From Sequoia sempervirens (Eukaryota > Streptophyta > Pinopsida > Cupressales > Cupressaceae), in assembly GCA_007258455.2 (NCBI GenBank), contig VDFB02344327.1, forward strand, positions 16,405 through 80,404: a DNA stretch of 64,000 nucleotides, written 5' to 3'. The first letter of the stretch is position 1. Every line of letters starts with the position of its first letter. Shown one piece after another: positions 45,446 through 57,840 of this stretch. The position numbers and the translations under genes are program-made. The notes under the pieces were generated by a model. It was not told where the DNA came from. It saw only the letters and a list, made by a program, of their open reading frames with translations, and searched no databases.

Positions 45446-45590
45446 AAATCAAACCATTATCTTGCTAGTATTTTTAGAGAAACTTTTACTTGCAACCTCA
45501 TAGTAGCACCCAAAATCGGATTTTGGGTGCTACTATGAGGTTGCAAGTAAAAGTTTCTCTAAAAATACTAGCAAGATAATGGTTTGATTT
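45446..45590. repeat. perfect palindrome, 72-bp arms, 1-nt centre
   Basis: Left arm 45446-45517 (AAATCAAACCATTATC...CCCAAAATC) and right arm 45519-45590 are exact reverse complements around a single G at 45518. The match stops at once outside both arms. The right arm is continuous with the gag-side sequence of the Tat-like element and reads open (ILGATMRLQVKVSLKILAR). Confidence 0.95.
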
Positions 45591-48540
45591 ACCATCCTAT
45601 GATAATATTTTTCTCATCCAACATCAAGATAGATTTGCTAAGAAACAAGATTAATGTCCCAATCCTATAGACATCATCATAGAGGAGTATGAGAGTGATG
45701 AGGAAATCACTGATGAAGTACTTATAGAGCACTCCCAAGATCCAAAAATACAGAAACTTATGGATAAGATGATTGGGAAAGATCCTAACACATTTCCTCA
45801 AGCTAGCACAAAGTGGGACCAAATTTCGCACATAATTTAATGTTGAGGTTCTTAAGGATCCAAACCTCATTTCTTTGGGAGACCAATTAGTGGTAAGAAA
45901 AATACCCAAAGCAGTGGTTGACCCCAAGATACCACCATTATTCTCAAACACACATATCAATGACCAATCTTTTCCTCAAAATGTGGAGAATCCATTGTAT
46001 AGACATCCATCACAAATTGAACAAGTGGTGGCATTCTAACATACTCAAGAGAATCCAAACCTCTTGAAAAATAAAAACATGACACCACAAAATGCTAACA
46101 CAATGGGACCCAACATATATGAGACATCTTGGAATAACCAACAACAAGGTCCCAATACTAATATGAAAAACATGGGAAACCATCCACCAAGACAACCGCA
46201 ACAACATGTAGTGAAAAAATAGGACTAAAACCCTTTACAAGCACAACTACATGTTAACAACCCACCACAAGATCAAGGAATGTACTAAGGGAATGTTCAA
46301 AACCAAAATCAATACATGCCTCAGCATCAATACTATAATCCTAACACACAAAATCAATATGGATCATCGTCTAGTCAATACCCTCAACATCAAACATAAG
46401 TTTCAACACCACCAAATGTCAATATCCAACATCAAACATATGTTCAACCTCAACAAAACAAGTACCTACAAAATCAAAAACCCTATCCTCCATAACATAA
46501 CATTGGTACACAAACTCTATCACAATATCAAACCTACTTACCCCAACAACAACATAGTGTACCTCAACAACAACACAACATACCTCATCAACAACACAAC
46601 ATACCTCAACAACAACACAACATACCTCAATAACAAAATAGCGTACCTCAACAACAACACAACAAACCTTAACAACAACATAACATACCTGAACATCAAC
46701 ACAATGTACCTCAACAACAACAACATCATACTGTTAATACACAACATGCCCACATAAGTCCTCAAGGATATCATCAATATACAAACCCACAACACCACAT
46801 GGTCCAAGGGCCATTGTATTTACAAACCCCCCAATACAATGCACACAGCATTGTGGGGCAACAAGGTTATAATATCTCTCCTTATCAAATGAATGCACCA
46901 AGTGATGATGTAACCATACAAATACAAAATATCAACCAAAGGATATCGAGCATCCAAATTGGAAAGTTGAAGAAGATCTATGCTCTACCAGACATATGTC
47001 CATATCCTTTCAATTAGTCCTTATCCATGATACCTTTCCCCAAGAACTTTGAAATACCAAAATTTGACAAATATAGGGGAAGAGGGGATCCAATAGAGAA
47101 TGTGCGAGAATTCTCAATAGCTTGCATGGATGTACAATGTAATGATACCTATTTAATGAGGCTTTTCCCATGAAGTCTCAATGGGGCCACTATCGAGTGG
47201 TTCTCTCATCTACCGCCTAGTATCAAAACATTAGATGAGTTGTCAGAAAAATTTGTCAATCATTTCTCATACAACATAAAACAAGATGTAACAGTCCTTG
47301 ATCTGTATAAAATTAAACAAATCCAAGGGGAATCATTTGCTTCATATCTATAAAGATGGAGACATAAAGTTAGCAAATGTAAATGGCCTATTCTTGAGAA
47401 ATACTTGATAGATATCTTTGTCACCAACATACAAGCGAATATTAGTTACCAACTCACCATGTTGTCCCCTAGTAATTTTGAGGAAACTATTGAAAATGGC
47501 TTAATTAGTGAAAGAGCTCTCATAGCAAGGGGAGTCATTAAACTATATAGAAAAAAAGACCAAGCTTCAAGTTCTAATGACAAACCAAAAATATGGGAAA
47601 ATAATAAAAATGTTACCAACAATGGAGTGGTAGATGCCAAATTTTTACAAAATGTGCAAACTCCTAACAATCCATAGAACACTGTCCAAAAAACTCAACC
47701 AAACTACCCACCAAACAATGCTAAAAAAAACTAGCTTACATATCCTCCAAACAATCAACATACTAACCAACAACAAAATCAAGGGCAAGATATTCAAAGA
47801 GGGCCGCCAAGGTAGAATAATAAAATTAAGAGAAAAATCACTCTGTTGGGAGAAACTCTTGAGGCAGTTATGCAAAACTTGTCCAAAAGAACCTTATCAG
47901 GCATCCCAATCCTGATAAAACAACTTATGATGAACCAAAATATAAACCCTCTTGGTACAATGAGAATGATCGATGTGAATTCCACAAGATCAAGAGTCAC
48001 ACAATGAATAATTGTATGAGACTTAAGAACATCATACAAGACTTAATAGAAAAAGGAGAGGTTGATAGTGAACATTGTCCTAGATCCTCCGATAATCAAG
48101 ACATGGGAATAGACAAGGATTCACTACCAAACCATTCTAGGGGAAATGACAAAGGTAAGGGGAAATATTTCCAAAAATCCAACTTCACCTCCAACGAAGT
48201 CGTAGGAACCATCTCCCAAGCCAATCAAAATATCAATTTTGTGACTATAGTAGGCAAAAGCCCTGAATGCAATGTGACTACCCAAAGAGGAAAAGTCATG
48301 ATCCAAAGAGCCCCACTTCCAGCCAAAGCCATTTTCAAGCCTTCCACTAACTATAGCATTGTTGACCAACTAAAGAAAACTCCAACATTGATCTCCATCC
48401 TTGAGCTATTAAAATTATCACTAGCACGTAAAGAGATCTTGGAGAAATCTCTCATGAGTCTTCGATACCTAACAACCTTAACACTGATCAATTTAAAGCC
48501 ATGGTTGGTACTATCACTTTACCTCATCACTTAGTCTTTT
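45591..48540 (+). pseudogene. gag of Tat-like element (broken)
   Basis: The frame opens PSYDNIFLIQHQDRFAKKQD, with EEYESDEEITDEVLIEHSQD (about 45690), then a Gln/Asn-rich N-terminal region including 7-residue repeats of the PQQQHNI type (46540-46725, a 21-bp tandem repeat). The gag core follows: FEIPKFDKYRGRGDPIENV (about 47050), IEWFSHLPPSIKTLDELSEK (47190), SYNIKQDVTVLDLYKIKQIQ, ISYQLTMLSPSNFEETIENG (47430). Beyond it CEFHKIKSHTMNNCMRLKNI (47975) contains CxxHxxxxHxxxxC, a zinc-knuckle-like cluster of Tat gags. Frames switch at least four times. Confidence 0.78.
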
Positions 48541-49330
48541 CTGAAAAATACCTTCTCCAAAGATCCTTCCACAATCAAGCTTTGTGTCCATAATCACAAA
48601 ATCAAAAGAGTCCTAATAGATGGGGGTGCAAGATTAAACATATGTACTATAAAAATGGTAAAGTAGTTGGGATATTCTAATGATGTGATAAACAAGAACA
48701 AGAGTATCACCATAAGGGCTTATGATGATATGGAGAGGAACTCTAAGGGAACGATAAGACTTCCAATACAAGTAGGTCCAACTATAGCAGAAACAACTTG
48801 TCAGGTACTTGATCTTGAGTTGCCATACAACCTTCTCTTGGGATGACCATGGATCCATGCAATGCAAGCGGTCCCTTCAACCTTTCACTAGTGTTTAAAA
48901 TTTACTTACAATGGTAAGGAATTTATAGTATATGCTGATCCCAAACCTTTCCATTACTGCTCAAACTTGGAGAAGTACAAAAAAATCCTTCAAATATCTA
49001 GTAATGACATACCATTTCACTCATTTTCCTATGTCGACCCAAAATCACTTGCTTCATCTTCAAATTTTTCCACATCAAAAGATCCTCCTAAATCCAAAAT
49101 CAAGATCTAGGTGCTTGACAAGGGTTGTGGAGAATACCACTTCAAACAATCTTTTTGCATTGGGGAGATTCCCTCATCACCAAAATCCTATGGGCAACCA
49201 AAGGAAATAAAACATGTTCAATTTGTGACATATGAAGTCAAACTCACTATCTTCACCAAGTGGGGAGACATGAAGAATGAAGTGGTATATGAAGAGGACC
49301 TCTCATCATGGATCTATAAAGAAGAATAAG
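48541..49330 (+). pseudogene. protease region of Tat-like element
   Basis: STIKLCVHNHKIKRVLIDGG (about 48570-48630) holds the active-site triad as D-G-G-A in VLIDGGARLNICT. MVK, a stop, LGYSNDV, then TTCQVLDLELPYNLLLG and PWIHAMQAVPSTFH (48850) match the C-terminal LLGRPWIHxxxAVPSTxH motif of plant Tat proteases (Arg replaced by a stop). The linker to 49330 is charged and holds VLDKGCGEYHFKQSFCIGEI. Confidence 0.8.
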
Positions 49331-49833
49331 AAGAACAAGAACAACTGCATCCCCTTCCTATGGATCTTAGCAATAAACGTTATCAAATAGCAAGAAATAT
49401 GGGATACACTGGAAAAGGTGGCATTGGTCTACATGAACAGGGTATAATAGAAAAACACAAGAAGAACATGGGACTAGGTTATGGTTTGATAGACATGGTT
49501 ACTCCAAACACTGAAATCACCTCTTATCAGGAAGTAGCTCCTTCTACTATTGAAGAGACATCGGATAAATACCATATTATGGACAACAACCTAATAATCA
49601 CAAACCTATTTGAAAACTTTAGCATAAATACCACCACCTTCAGACCTACAACTGAGGACTACCATACTAAAATAGACTCCAACAAATGGGAATGGGATTC
49701 TTGCGCCTCTAGTGACTATGACCTGGATACCCTCCGGGACCTGGATAAATTTACTATCCTTACCTTTTCCCCATCCACAACCACCATAAGCTTTGTTGAT
49801 AACAATGATAACTTACCCTTACATCACCCATAG
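49331..49833 (+). pseudogene. G-patch segment of Tat-like polyprotein
   Basis: The open frame from 49360 reads QIARNMGYTGKGGIGLHEQG, then KNMGLGYG (49470). This is the G-patch-like module (GY..G.GLG...QG......GLGY) found between protease and RT in several plant Tat polyproteins, a possible nucleic-acid-binding segment. An acidic stretch (EWDSCASSDYDLDTLRDLDK, 49690) follows, which precedes RT in this group. Confidence 0.65.
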
Positions 49834-49997
49834 TTGATTGATTAGGATCAACAACACCACACACCTATTGTGGAACTATTCTAGAACAACAAAGCTATTG
49901 CAAAGTTCATTGAAATTCAACAAGGTATCCACTAAGGAGATCATGAGGTTGTTTTTTCATAGAACTAGCACAAGGAGCATACTTTAGAGGGGAGATT
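49834..49997 (+). other. interrupted linker before RT
   Basis: Short stretch with several stops in all three + frames; coding texture (IVELF, AIAKFIEIQQG) suggests it was once read through. Confidence 0.4.
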
Positions 49998-51480
49998 GTG
50001 TCCTCCAGTCACAAAATTGAAATGAAAAATCTAAAATTCAATTTGAGATCCCCTAGGGAAAACCACAATGTGGCTCTATCAGGTCATGAGAAAGGAAAAA
50101 TAAAGGATTTATCTAAAGGTGAAAACCTCATTATTGAGGCACTCAAAGATGGAGGATTCAATATCCCCATTACAGAGTATCAAGAAAACTCAGCAGCCTT
50201 GGTTGAAGGTTTAGAACCCATCAATGTTGGAACAACAGAGGAACCTAAAGTAACATATCATGCAACTTCCTTGGATCCTAAGGAAAAAATCAACTTCATG
50301 AAATTCATCGAGGAATGTTAGATTAGCTTTGCTTGGACATATGGAGATATGCCTAGGTCGGATCCAACTTTAGTGGTACACCATCTAACGATGTTCCCTA
50401 CATCAAAACCAATTAAACAAAAACTTCGTAAGATGCACCCACAAATAGCATTTTTAGTCAAGGTGGAGCTTTAGAAACTATTGGATGTGGAATTTATTAG
50501 ACCCATAGGCTATCTTGAGTGGGTCTCCAACCTCGTACTAGTGTCGAAACCCACTAGGGGCATACATTTCTGTATAGACTTCAGAGATATCAAAAAAGCA
50601 TGCCTTAATGATAACTTCCCCCTTCCCAGCATTGACATCATAGTGGATCTAATTGCTGGTCATGAAATGACTTCATTAATGGATGGATTTTTTAAGTAAA
50701 ATCAAATAAAGATAGCCCTGAAGATCAACACAAAACAACTTTTACCTATGCTCGAGGAACTTTTTGCTGGAATGTCATGCCATTCGGCTTGAAGAATGTA
50801 GGAGCCACATATCAAAGAGTGATGACTACCATTTTCCATGACATGTTGCACATTACCATGGAGGATTATGTAGATGATATATTGGATAAATCAGTCACAC
50901 GACATGAACACCTAGCTAACTTAGCTAGGATATTTGATAGAATAGAGGAATATAATTTTCATCTCAATTTGAAGAAATGTGCATTTGGCATAACATTTGG
51001 GAAACTATTGGGCAACATTGTATCCAGAAGAGGTATCAAGGTAGATCTTTCCAAAGTCAAGTCTATCCCGGAAATACCTCCCCCGAGAACATTAAAATAG
51101 CTACGAAGTCTACAAAGAAATCTTCAATCTAGTAGAAGGTTCATTGCACAACTAGCAATTAAATGTCATCCATTCACACACTTGCTCCAAAAAGATGTAG
51201 CATTTAAATGGGATGAAAGGTGTGACCAATATTTTTAATAGATAAAGGAATATTTTATCACTCCCTCGGTATTGATGCCTCCAATTTAGGATAAAGCAAT
51301 GATTCTATTTGTCCACAACACTGACAACTTTGGGAGCTCTATTAGCCCAACTTAATGACTAGAACAAAGAAAAAGCAGTTTACTATATTAGTCGTGCCCT
51401 GGTTGTTTATGATTTGAATTATACACCCATTGAACGAGCATTCCTATCGTCTTTGCAACACAAAAGCTTAGGAATTACAT
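49998..51480 (+). pseudogene. reverse transcriptase and RNase H of Tat-like element
   Basis: Pre-RT segment KINFMKFIEEC, a stop, ISFAWTYGDMPRSDPTLVVH (50340), then palm motifs: KLLDVEFIRPIGYLEWVSNL, VLVSKPTRGIHFCIDFRDIK (50540), KACLNDNFPLPSIDIIVDLI, FYxARGTFCW-like text after a frameshift, VMPFGLKNVGATYQRVMTTI (50770) and the catalytic EDYVDDILDKS (50865). HLNLKKCAFGITFGKLLGNI and VDLSKVKSIPEIPPPRT (51050) follow, then a decayed RNase H (51100-51480, frames ending YMLTKQIKLISKIDPLKYLL). Stops at 50320, 50473 and 50697 plus frameshifts. Confidence 0.88.
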
Positions 51481-52280
51481 GTTAACCAAACAAATTAAGT
51501 TGATATCTAAGATAGACCCCTTGAAATATCTCTTGGGAAAGCAAAATCTTATAGGAAGAGTTGCTAAGTGGGTCATGATACTTAGTGAATTTGATATAGA
51601 ATATGTCGACAAAAAATCCATTAAGGGACAAGTGATAGTAGATCAATTAGCAGAAGTACCCATTGAAGACCATCAACCTCTCATAACAAAATTTCTAGAT
51701 GAGAGAATCCTGCTGACAATAGAGTCAACCCATTGGACCATGTACTTCGATGGATCCCCCACTCAACACGACTCAGGGGTTGGTATCCTATTTCTCAAAC
51801 CATAGGAGATAGTATACCAAAATAATACATGATTTCCTTCCCCTATACAAACACTATTTCCGAGTATGAAACATTGATCACTGGGCTGAAAATGGCCGTA
51901 GAGTGGAAAATTAAGGAACTACAAGTCTATGGTGACTCCTAGTTGGTCATAAGGTAGGTCAATGATGAATACCAAACTAAAGATGACAAGATCTTTCCAT
52001 ACAAGAGAATGGTGGATAGCTTCAAGAAATAATTTCTGGTCGTCATCTTTGAATAAATCCCAAGGGTTAACAATAAAGCAACGGATGCTATGGCTACTAT
52101 CAGTTCACTCCTTGACATACCTGAGAACATTCCTAGATACAAATTCTTGGTAGAACAATTGTTTATACCAACATTCAACATCTCAGAATTTGAACTAGTG
52201 TGTGATGTTGTTGGTCCTAACTCGCCTTGGTATGAGGACACATTATCCTATATCCAACACAAAATCATACCATCCCAACT
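51481..52280 (+). pseudogene. second RNase H of Tat-like element
   Basis: GRVAKWVMILSEFDIEYVDK and KSIKGQVIVDQLAE (51580-51655) lead into HWTMYFDGSPTQHDSGVGIL (51730), the FDGS start of the extra RNase H characteristic of Tat elements. SEYETLITGLKMAVEWKIKE and VYGDS (51855-51940) carry the Glu and second Asp; RVNNKATDAMATISSLLDIP (52060) carries the last Asp. Three frames are needed to read it. Confidence 0.82.
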
Positions 52281-52992
52281 AACAACCAATCAAAAGAAAA
52301 CCTTCATCCATTGAACTTCCCAATTTACTATCCTAGGAGTTACCTTATACCACGGAAGTCTCGATGGTACATTACTCCAATGTCTTAATGTGGAAGAAGC
52401 ACACACTACCTTATATGAGGTACATGAAGGTGTTTGTGGATCTCACTCTAGTGGACCTAACCTAGTCTAGAAGATACTTCGAACAAGGTACTATTGGTTG
52501 TCACTGGAGTAAAAAGAAATTCATTTTTCCAAGAGGTGTTGTCTATGCCAACATGGAGATCTTGTGCACACACTTGCACAAAATCTGTGTCCTATTGGTA
52601 CTTCATGGCCTTTCTATCAGTGGGAACTAGACCTAATAGGAAAGATATCACCAACCTCATCCAATAGGAACAAATTCATCATCACTGCTACAAAGTACTT
52701 TACAAAGTGGATAGAGGCTATTCCTCTAACCTATATCATAGGGAAATAAATAGCTAAGTTTATTCTTAACTATTTAGTCTGTCGATATGGTATCCCACAA
52801 AATATCATAACAAATAATGGAACTCCATTTAAGAACTAACATGTCTCCGAGCACTGCTCAAGATTCTCTATCCAACACAAATTTTCAACCCCGTATTATC
52901 CCCAAGGAAATGACCAGGGTGAAGCATCCAATAAGACCATTCTAAAAATCCTACAGAAAATTGTTAATGACACCGGCTGTGACTGGAACTGA
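52281..52992 (+). pseudogene. integrase of Tat-like element, first part
   Basis: The zinc-binding region reads EEAHTTLYEVHEGVCGSHSS with CCLCQHGD (52410-52560). In the core, WELDLIGKISPTSSNRNKFI (52620) keeps the first catalytic Asp. YFTKWIEA is intact, but the preceding residue, usually Asp, is Lys. VCRYGIPQNIITNNGTPFKN (52770) has Asn in place of the second catalytic Asp. YYPQGNDQGEASNKTI (52890) keeps the Glu. The ORF is cut after GCDWN by an LTR element at 52993. Confidence 0.85.
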
Positions 52993-54313
52993 TGTAGAGA
53001 AAGTACTCACATAACCCACTTTACACTTCAAAACAATCATGCATTAGCATTCATGACTTGATGCTTCCTAATACAACCTTTGAGGTTTTCTAACATGGTC
53101 AACTAGAGCTTCAGCAATAAAAAACACAAATGTATGGATTATAAAATTATTCAACCTTACAGAACATATTTTAAGGGTTTCACATCCATCAATAACCAAA
53201 TAAGACAACGGATCACTCAAGACCATGTTTTGGTGCACCCAACACAACTTGTGAAATATTGCATATGAAGCCTAAGATCACTCAAAAATGGGAATAACAT
53301 GAGAATATGGGTAAAAAGGATAGGGAAGGTATTTTAAGACACCTTCCAACCATTTTCCATACAGCCAAGAACCAACATTGAGCAATTTTTTCCAAACTCT
53401 CAACCCACAAGGGTTTCTAGGACTGTCACCTAGCAACATAAAACAAACTGTCATGCATATCTTTTGGTGGCCATGAGATAAAAAGCCAAAAGTTTGGAAT
53501 CCATTAGAACATACTAAAAAAATATTATTTTGAGAATTTCAGCATTTTTCACTATAAAAAACTCAAGAAATTAATTTTTTCCTCCAACTGGAAACCCTAG
53601 GCAGGATTTCTGGCACCTTTCAAAGAAATAGCTATATCTCCCACAATACTTGGTGGAATTTAATGAAAAAAAACCAAAAGAAAGTAGATTTGATGCCCAA
53701 AATTTCACAATTCATTTCAGATCAAAATATGAAAGGTACAATCCATACAATGCTATATACTGCAACTTTCAGAAGAAATAGTCTTCTAGGGCTGCTAATG
53801 GTAAAATTGCTATAACTTTCTTAAAATTAATGAAAATTAACCAAAAAAAAACAAAATGAAAGGTAACTCAATTATATTTCCAACCATACCATGTGCAGGT
53901 CAAAATAGGGTTGTACAGATTTGTACAATGCAAGAGAACAACATAAAACGTCAGAAAAGTTCAAGAAAAGAGAAGTTTCATTCACAAAATGTCTCAAAAT
54001 CTTCCAATCCAACCCTCAATGCGAGTTGGAGGTGCATATTTATGCCCAAAAAACCTTCCCAAACTTTCCAACCAACCATTTAACCAATTTGTTAACCAAA
54101 ATGACATTTTGACACTTTTTGCAAAGTTGCTTGACAACTTTTTTAACAACATTGTGCAACTTTTACATCTTTTATCCAAATGACCCCAAACTTTCACAAA
54201 TGAATCCATATGATCATTAATGGTCCAAAATGACCTTATTTACATGAAACGACACAAAAAAAGAAAAAAAACTCAAAAAATGATCTCATATGCATGAGGG
54301 TGCCCTTGCACCA
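52993..54313 (-). repeat. 3' LTR of short-bodied element
   Basis: + strand TGTAGAGAAAGTACTCACA to GGTGCCCTTGCACCA. A small frame at 53994-54209 recurs in the other LTR as 55878-56078 simply because the LTRs are copies. Confidence 0.82.
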
Positions 54314-54858
54314 CACTCCCAAGGAAAGAAAAATCTCAGTTCCATCTGAGATGTGATATGCAAATTTGTCAATGTCTTCCATCTTGGACTCCTTTAACCT
54401 ACAAATCTGATATGTTCTACATTCCTAAATTTCCCTGTATCTTTCTTCCTCTTCTTGCACCATCTCTTACTTAGCATCTTCTAAACTTCCAGGTTCCAAA
54501 ATTCTAGTTCTCATTTATATGCCTCAATACCACTATCTATGCATTGGAATACAATTTGTTAGCATATTCATTATCCATAAAATCAAAAAATACAACCATT
54601 ACCTCAATTTTTTTTGCAACATCTTCATCACCACAGTGTGCTACATTTGTATAACAATCTTCATACACTGTATGCACTTGTCCTCCTTCTTTAGACTCTT
54701 CCATCTTCATTTTCATCTATTGCGCCTATAAACACACACTCACAAATAGTGTTAGAAATAACATTTTGAGTCTCAATGGACTCATTTTATTCATATTTTT
54801 CCTCTTCCTCAGATGGATTTTTCTCTTCCATCATTAACAAAGACTGATACCAATTTTA
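54314..54858 (-). other. body of short-bodied element with PBS
   Basis: 545 bp. Next to the PBS the minus strand starts MEEKNPSEEEEKYE followed by a stop, an acidic start that might be a gag remnant. The rest is T/C-rich on the + strand. The minus strand next to the left LTR, CTTGGGAGTG, is only partly a polypurine tract. Confidence 0.55.
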
Positions 54859-56181
54859 TGTAGAGAACGAACTCACAAAACCCACTTTACACTTCAAAGC
54901 AATGATGCATTAGCATTCATGACTTGATGCTTCCTAAAGCAACCTTTGAGGCTTTCCAACATGGTCAACTAGAGATTCAAAAATAATAAACACAAATTTA
55001 TGGATTGTGACATTATTCAACCTTACACAACATATTTCAAGGGTTTCACATCCATCAATAACCAAATAAGACAACTAATCACTCAAGGCCATGTTTTGGT
55101 GCACCCAACACAACTTGTGAAATATTGCATATGAAGCCTAAGATCACTCAACTATGGGAATAACATGACAATATGGGTAAAAAGGATAGGGAAGACCTTT
55201 TAAGACACCTTAAAACCATTTTCCATACACCCAAGAACCAACAATGAGCAATTGCCAAACTCTCAACCCACAAGGGTTTCTAGGATTGTCACCCAACAAC
55301 ATAAAACAAACTGTCATGCATATATTTTGGTGGCCATGAGATAACAAGCCAAAAGTTTGGAATTCATTAGGACATGCTAAAAAAATTTATTTTGATAATT
55401 TCAACATTTTTCACTGTACAAAACTCAAGAAATGAATTTTTTCCTCCAACTGGAAACCTTAGGCAAGATTTTTGGCACCTTTAAAAGAAATAGCTATATC
55501 TCCCACAATAATTGGTGAAATTTAATGAAATAAAAACCAAAATAAATTAGATTCGATGAAAAAACTTTTCAAATTTTTTTAATATCAAAATATGAAAGGT
55601 AAAATCCATACAACTTGTTGCTACAACTTGCAACTTTCAGTAGAACTAGTCTTTTACGGCTGCTAATGGTAAAATTGCTATAAATTTCTTTAAACTTAAT
55701 GAAAATTAACCAAAAAAAAACCAAATGAAAGTTAACTCAATTATATTTCCAACCATACCACATGAAGGTCAAAATAGGGCTGTACAAATCTATACAATGT
55801 GAGAGAATAGTAGAAAACTTTGGAAAAGTTCAGGAAAAGAGAAGTTTCATTCACAAAATATCTTGAAATCTTTCAATCTAACCCTCAATGCAAGTTGGAG
55901 GTACATATTTATGCCAAAAAAACCTTCCCAAACTCTCCAACCAACTGCTTAACCAATTTGTTAACCAAAATGACATTTTGACACTTTTTGCAAAGTTGCT
56001 TGACAACTTTTTTGATAACATTGTGCAACTTTTACATCTTTTATCCAAATGACCCCAAAATTTCACAAATGGCTCCAAATGATCATTAATGGTCCAAAAT
56101 GACCTTATTTACATGAAACAACACAAAATAAGAAAAAAATTAAAAAAATGATCTCATATGCATGAGGGTGCCCCTGCACCA
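54859..56181 (-). repeat. 5' LTR of short-bodied element
   Basis: + strand TGTAGAGAACGAACTCACAA to GTGCCCCTGCACCA; partner of 52993-54313. Confidence 0.82.
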
Positions 56182-56360
56182 AGCAGGTATAGCTAAGCCC
56201 AACCTTATGGGCTTATAGAACCAACATTTGCATACCTACGGGTGTGGATTCTCTTTTCCTTGGTATATGGATCCAAAGAAATACTTCCTATATAGGTTGA
56301 AATCCCATCCCTAAGAGTTTCATTGAAGGATCTTGTTAGCAATGAAGAGTATCAGGCATT
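56182..56360 (+). pseudogene. integrase of Tat-like element, second part
   Basis: Picks up where the LTR element cut in: SPTLWAYRT (56205), then after a frameshift LVYGSKEILPI, a stop, VEIPSLRVSLKDLVSNEEYQ (56330). These match the AYRT, TPFSLVYG and VEIPSLRV landmarks that follow the integrase core in Tat elements. Sequence loses the match at about 56350. Confidence 0.8.
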
Positions 56361-57540
56361 TGAAAAATGCATCAAATGTATCAATCGAGTAGTGTTCAAA
56401 GGCTATATGCAATAGGAAACATCCTAACTATCTCTCTTAGGTTTTCTAAGTGTTTGGAAAAATTGAAAACAAAACTTAAACTAAAGAGGCCACTACACTA
56501 GAAAGCATAAATGATTAAGCTAGAAAGAATGTAAATTACTTGAAAATAAGTGTTTGCAATAAAATTGTGAGTTGAAATGAAAAAAACCTTTAACTAACAT
56601 CTAGTGCTTAAAAAAAAACAAACTTAACAACCTACAACTATCAACCAGAGTGGATGCTACAAAACTTTAGATAAACAAAACTAAAGATTACAAACTCAAA
56701 CTACAACCTACAAGACTAACTTAACAGAGCTTGACATACACAAATCACATTCATTCACATTTATCATTTACAAAATAAAAATAATAGAATTGAAAATTAA
56801 ATACTTATCTATCTATTCTACAGTCCCTCGAGTGGTCAACTCTTAGGTGTTACTACGCTTAACTCAGATCACATAAACTCTGTATCTTTGAAATTAATCG
56901 ATCCATAGTAATTCCATTGCACAATACTAATAACTTAGAATAAGATGGGAAAGGATTATTTTATTCATATCAAAATTATAACTCAGAGGCATAGTTTAAG
57001 AATACATTATGATAACATAACGATATCTCTCATTATTTTTGGTGGTTACATACTTATACAAAATCTACTAACAAAATCCTATAATTCAAATGGTGAAGAT
57101 CACCACTAAAAAAGTCTTCAACATAATTCAACTAATGGACTTAGGTCCATAACATAAAACATTAAAAATACTTGGAGTGAGTCAGAAAATATTTGAACGA
57201 AAAATAACAGAAAGCATAAAAAAGACTCGATCCACCATGCTGTTCCACAAATTTTGGCGCCTAGACTTCTAGCGCTTGTCTTCAACTGTATTGAAGTCTA
57301 CTTCAAATCCACTTGGATGAGCATATTGACTGACCGTTCATAATAACCTGTACAATACTAAAAACTATACCAATTATGTTAGCGCTAGTAAGCTTATTTC
57401 AATTAATTCCAGGAAATGTAGATTATACATCTTTTCATAAAAAAGTAAGCAATTACTAATCCTAAAGATAAATAATTGGCAGGGTAAAAATGACTGGGAA
57501 AAATAAGGAAGGGTATTTGACTTGTTATATTTATGAGGTT
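56361..57540. other. unidentified insertion in integrase
   Basis: About 1.2 kb of AT-rich DNA with no coding motif separates two consecutive parts of the integrase, so it is inserted DNA, most likely an LTR or MITE-type repeat. I could not place its ends or a target duplication. Confidence 0.5.
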
Positions 57541-57840
57541 ATTTTTACCTCATCACTTTGAACCATTTTTAGGCCTATCAAAATTGGCTCAAGTGAAGCT
57601 ACAACAAGAAAATCAAGAATAAGAACTTTCAGCTCGATGACTTGGTTCTAAAGGAAAATTAGAAAATCTACTAGAATCAAGATGGGAAAGGTAAGTTTGA
57701 ACCAAACTGACTGGGTCTTGACATCATTACAACAAGCTATGGCTCTGGAGCATATCAGTTGGCTATGCCGAAAGGAGAACCTCTAGTTGAACCTCTTAAC
57801 AGTAGTCATCTCAAGAAGTTCTACACTTGAGTGTATCAGA
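57541..57840 (+). pseudogene. integrase of Tat-like element, C-terminal part
   Basis: The frame reads LNHF, a stop, AYQNWLK, a stop, SYNKKIKNKNFQLDDLVLKE (57600-57655), then GKGKFEPN, a stop, LGLDIITTSYGSGAYQLAMP (57730) and EPLVEPLNSSHLKKFYT with the natural stop at about 57833. This is the C-terminal beta-barrel (GPY/F-like) end of Tat integrases and marks the end of the polyprotein. Confidence 0.8.

Larger units (their letters stand above)
52993..56181 (-). mobile_element. short-bodied non-autonomous LTR element (TRIM/LARD-like)
   Basis: Two LTRs of 1321 and 1323 bp (52993-54313 and 54859-56181), roughly 90% alike by eye, enclose only 545 bp. On the minus strand the LTR runs TGGTGCA...TCTCTACA (TG...CA). 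The body has a PBS next to the right LTR (TGGTATCAG, 54843-54852) and no pol. It opens the Tat integrase between the core and the LVYG-containing segment. No matching 5-bp flank was found (ACTGA left, AGCAG right), so its ends may have been changed after insertion. It must rely on another element's enzymes. Confidence 0.8.

Noticed and set aside
46538..46807. Hydrophobic minus-strand frame rich in MLLLRYVV
   Set aside because: It is the complement of the Gln-rich gag repeat on the + strand.
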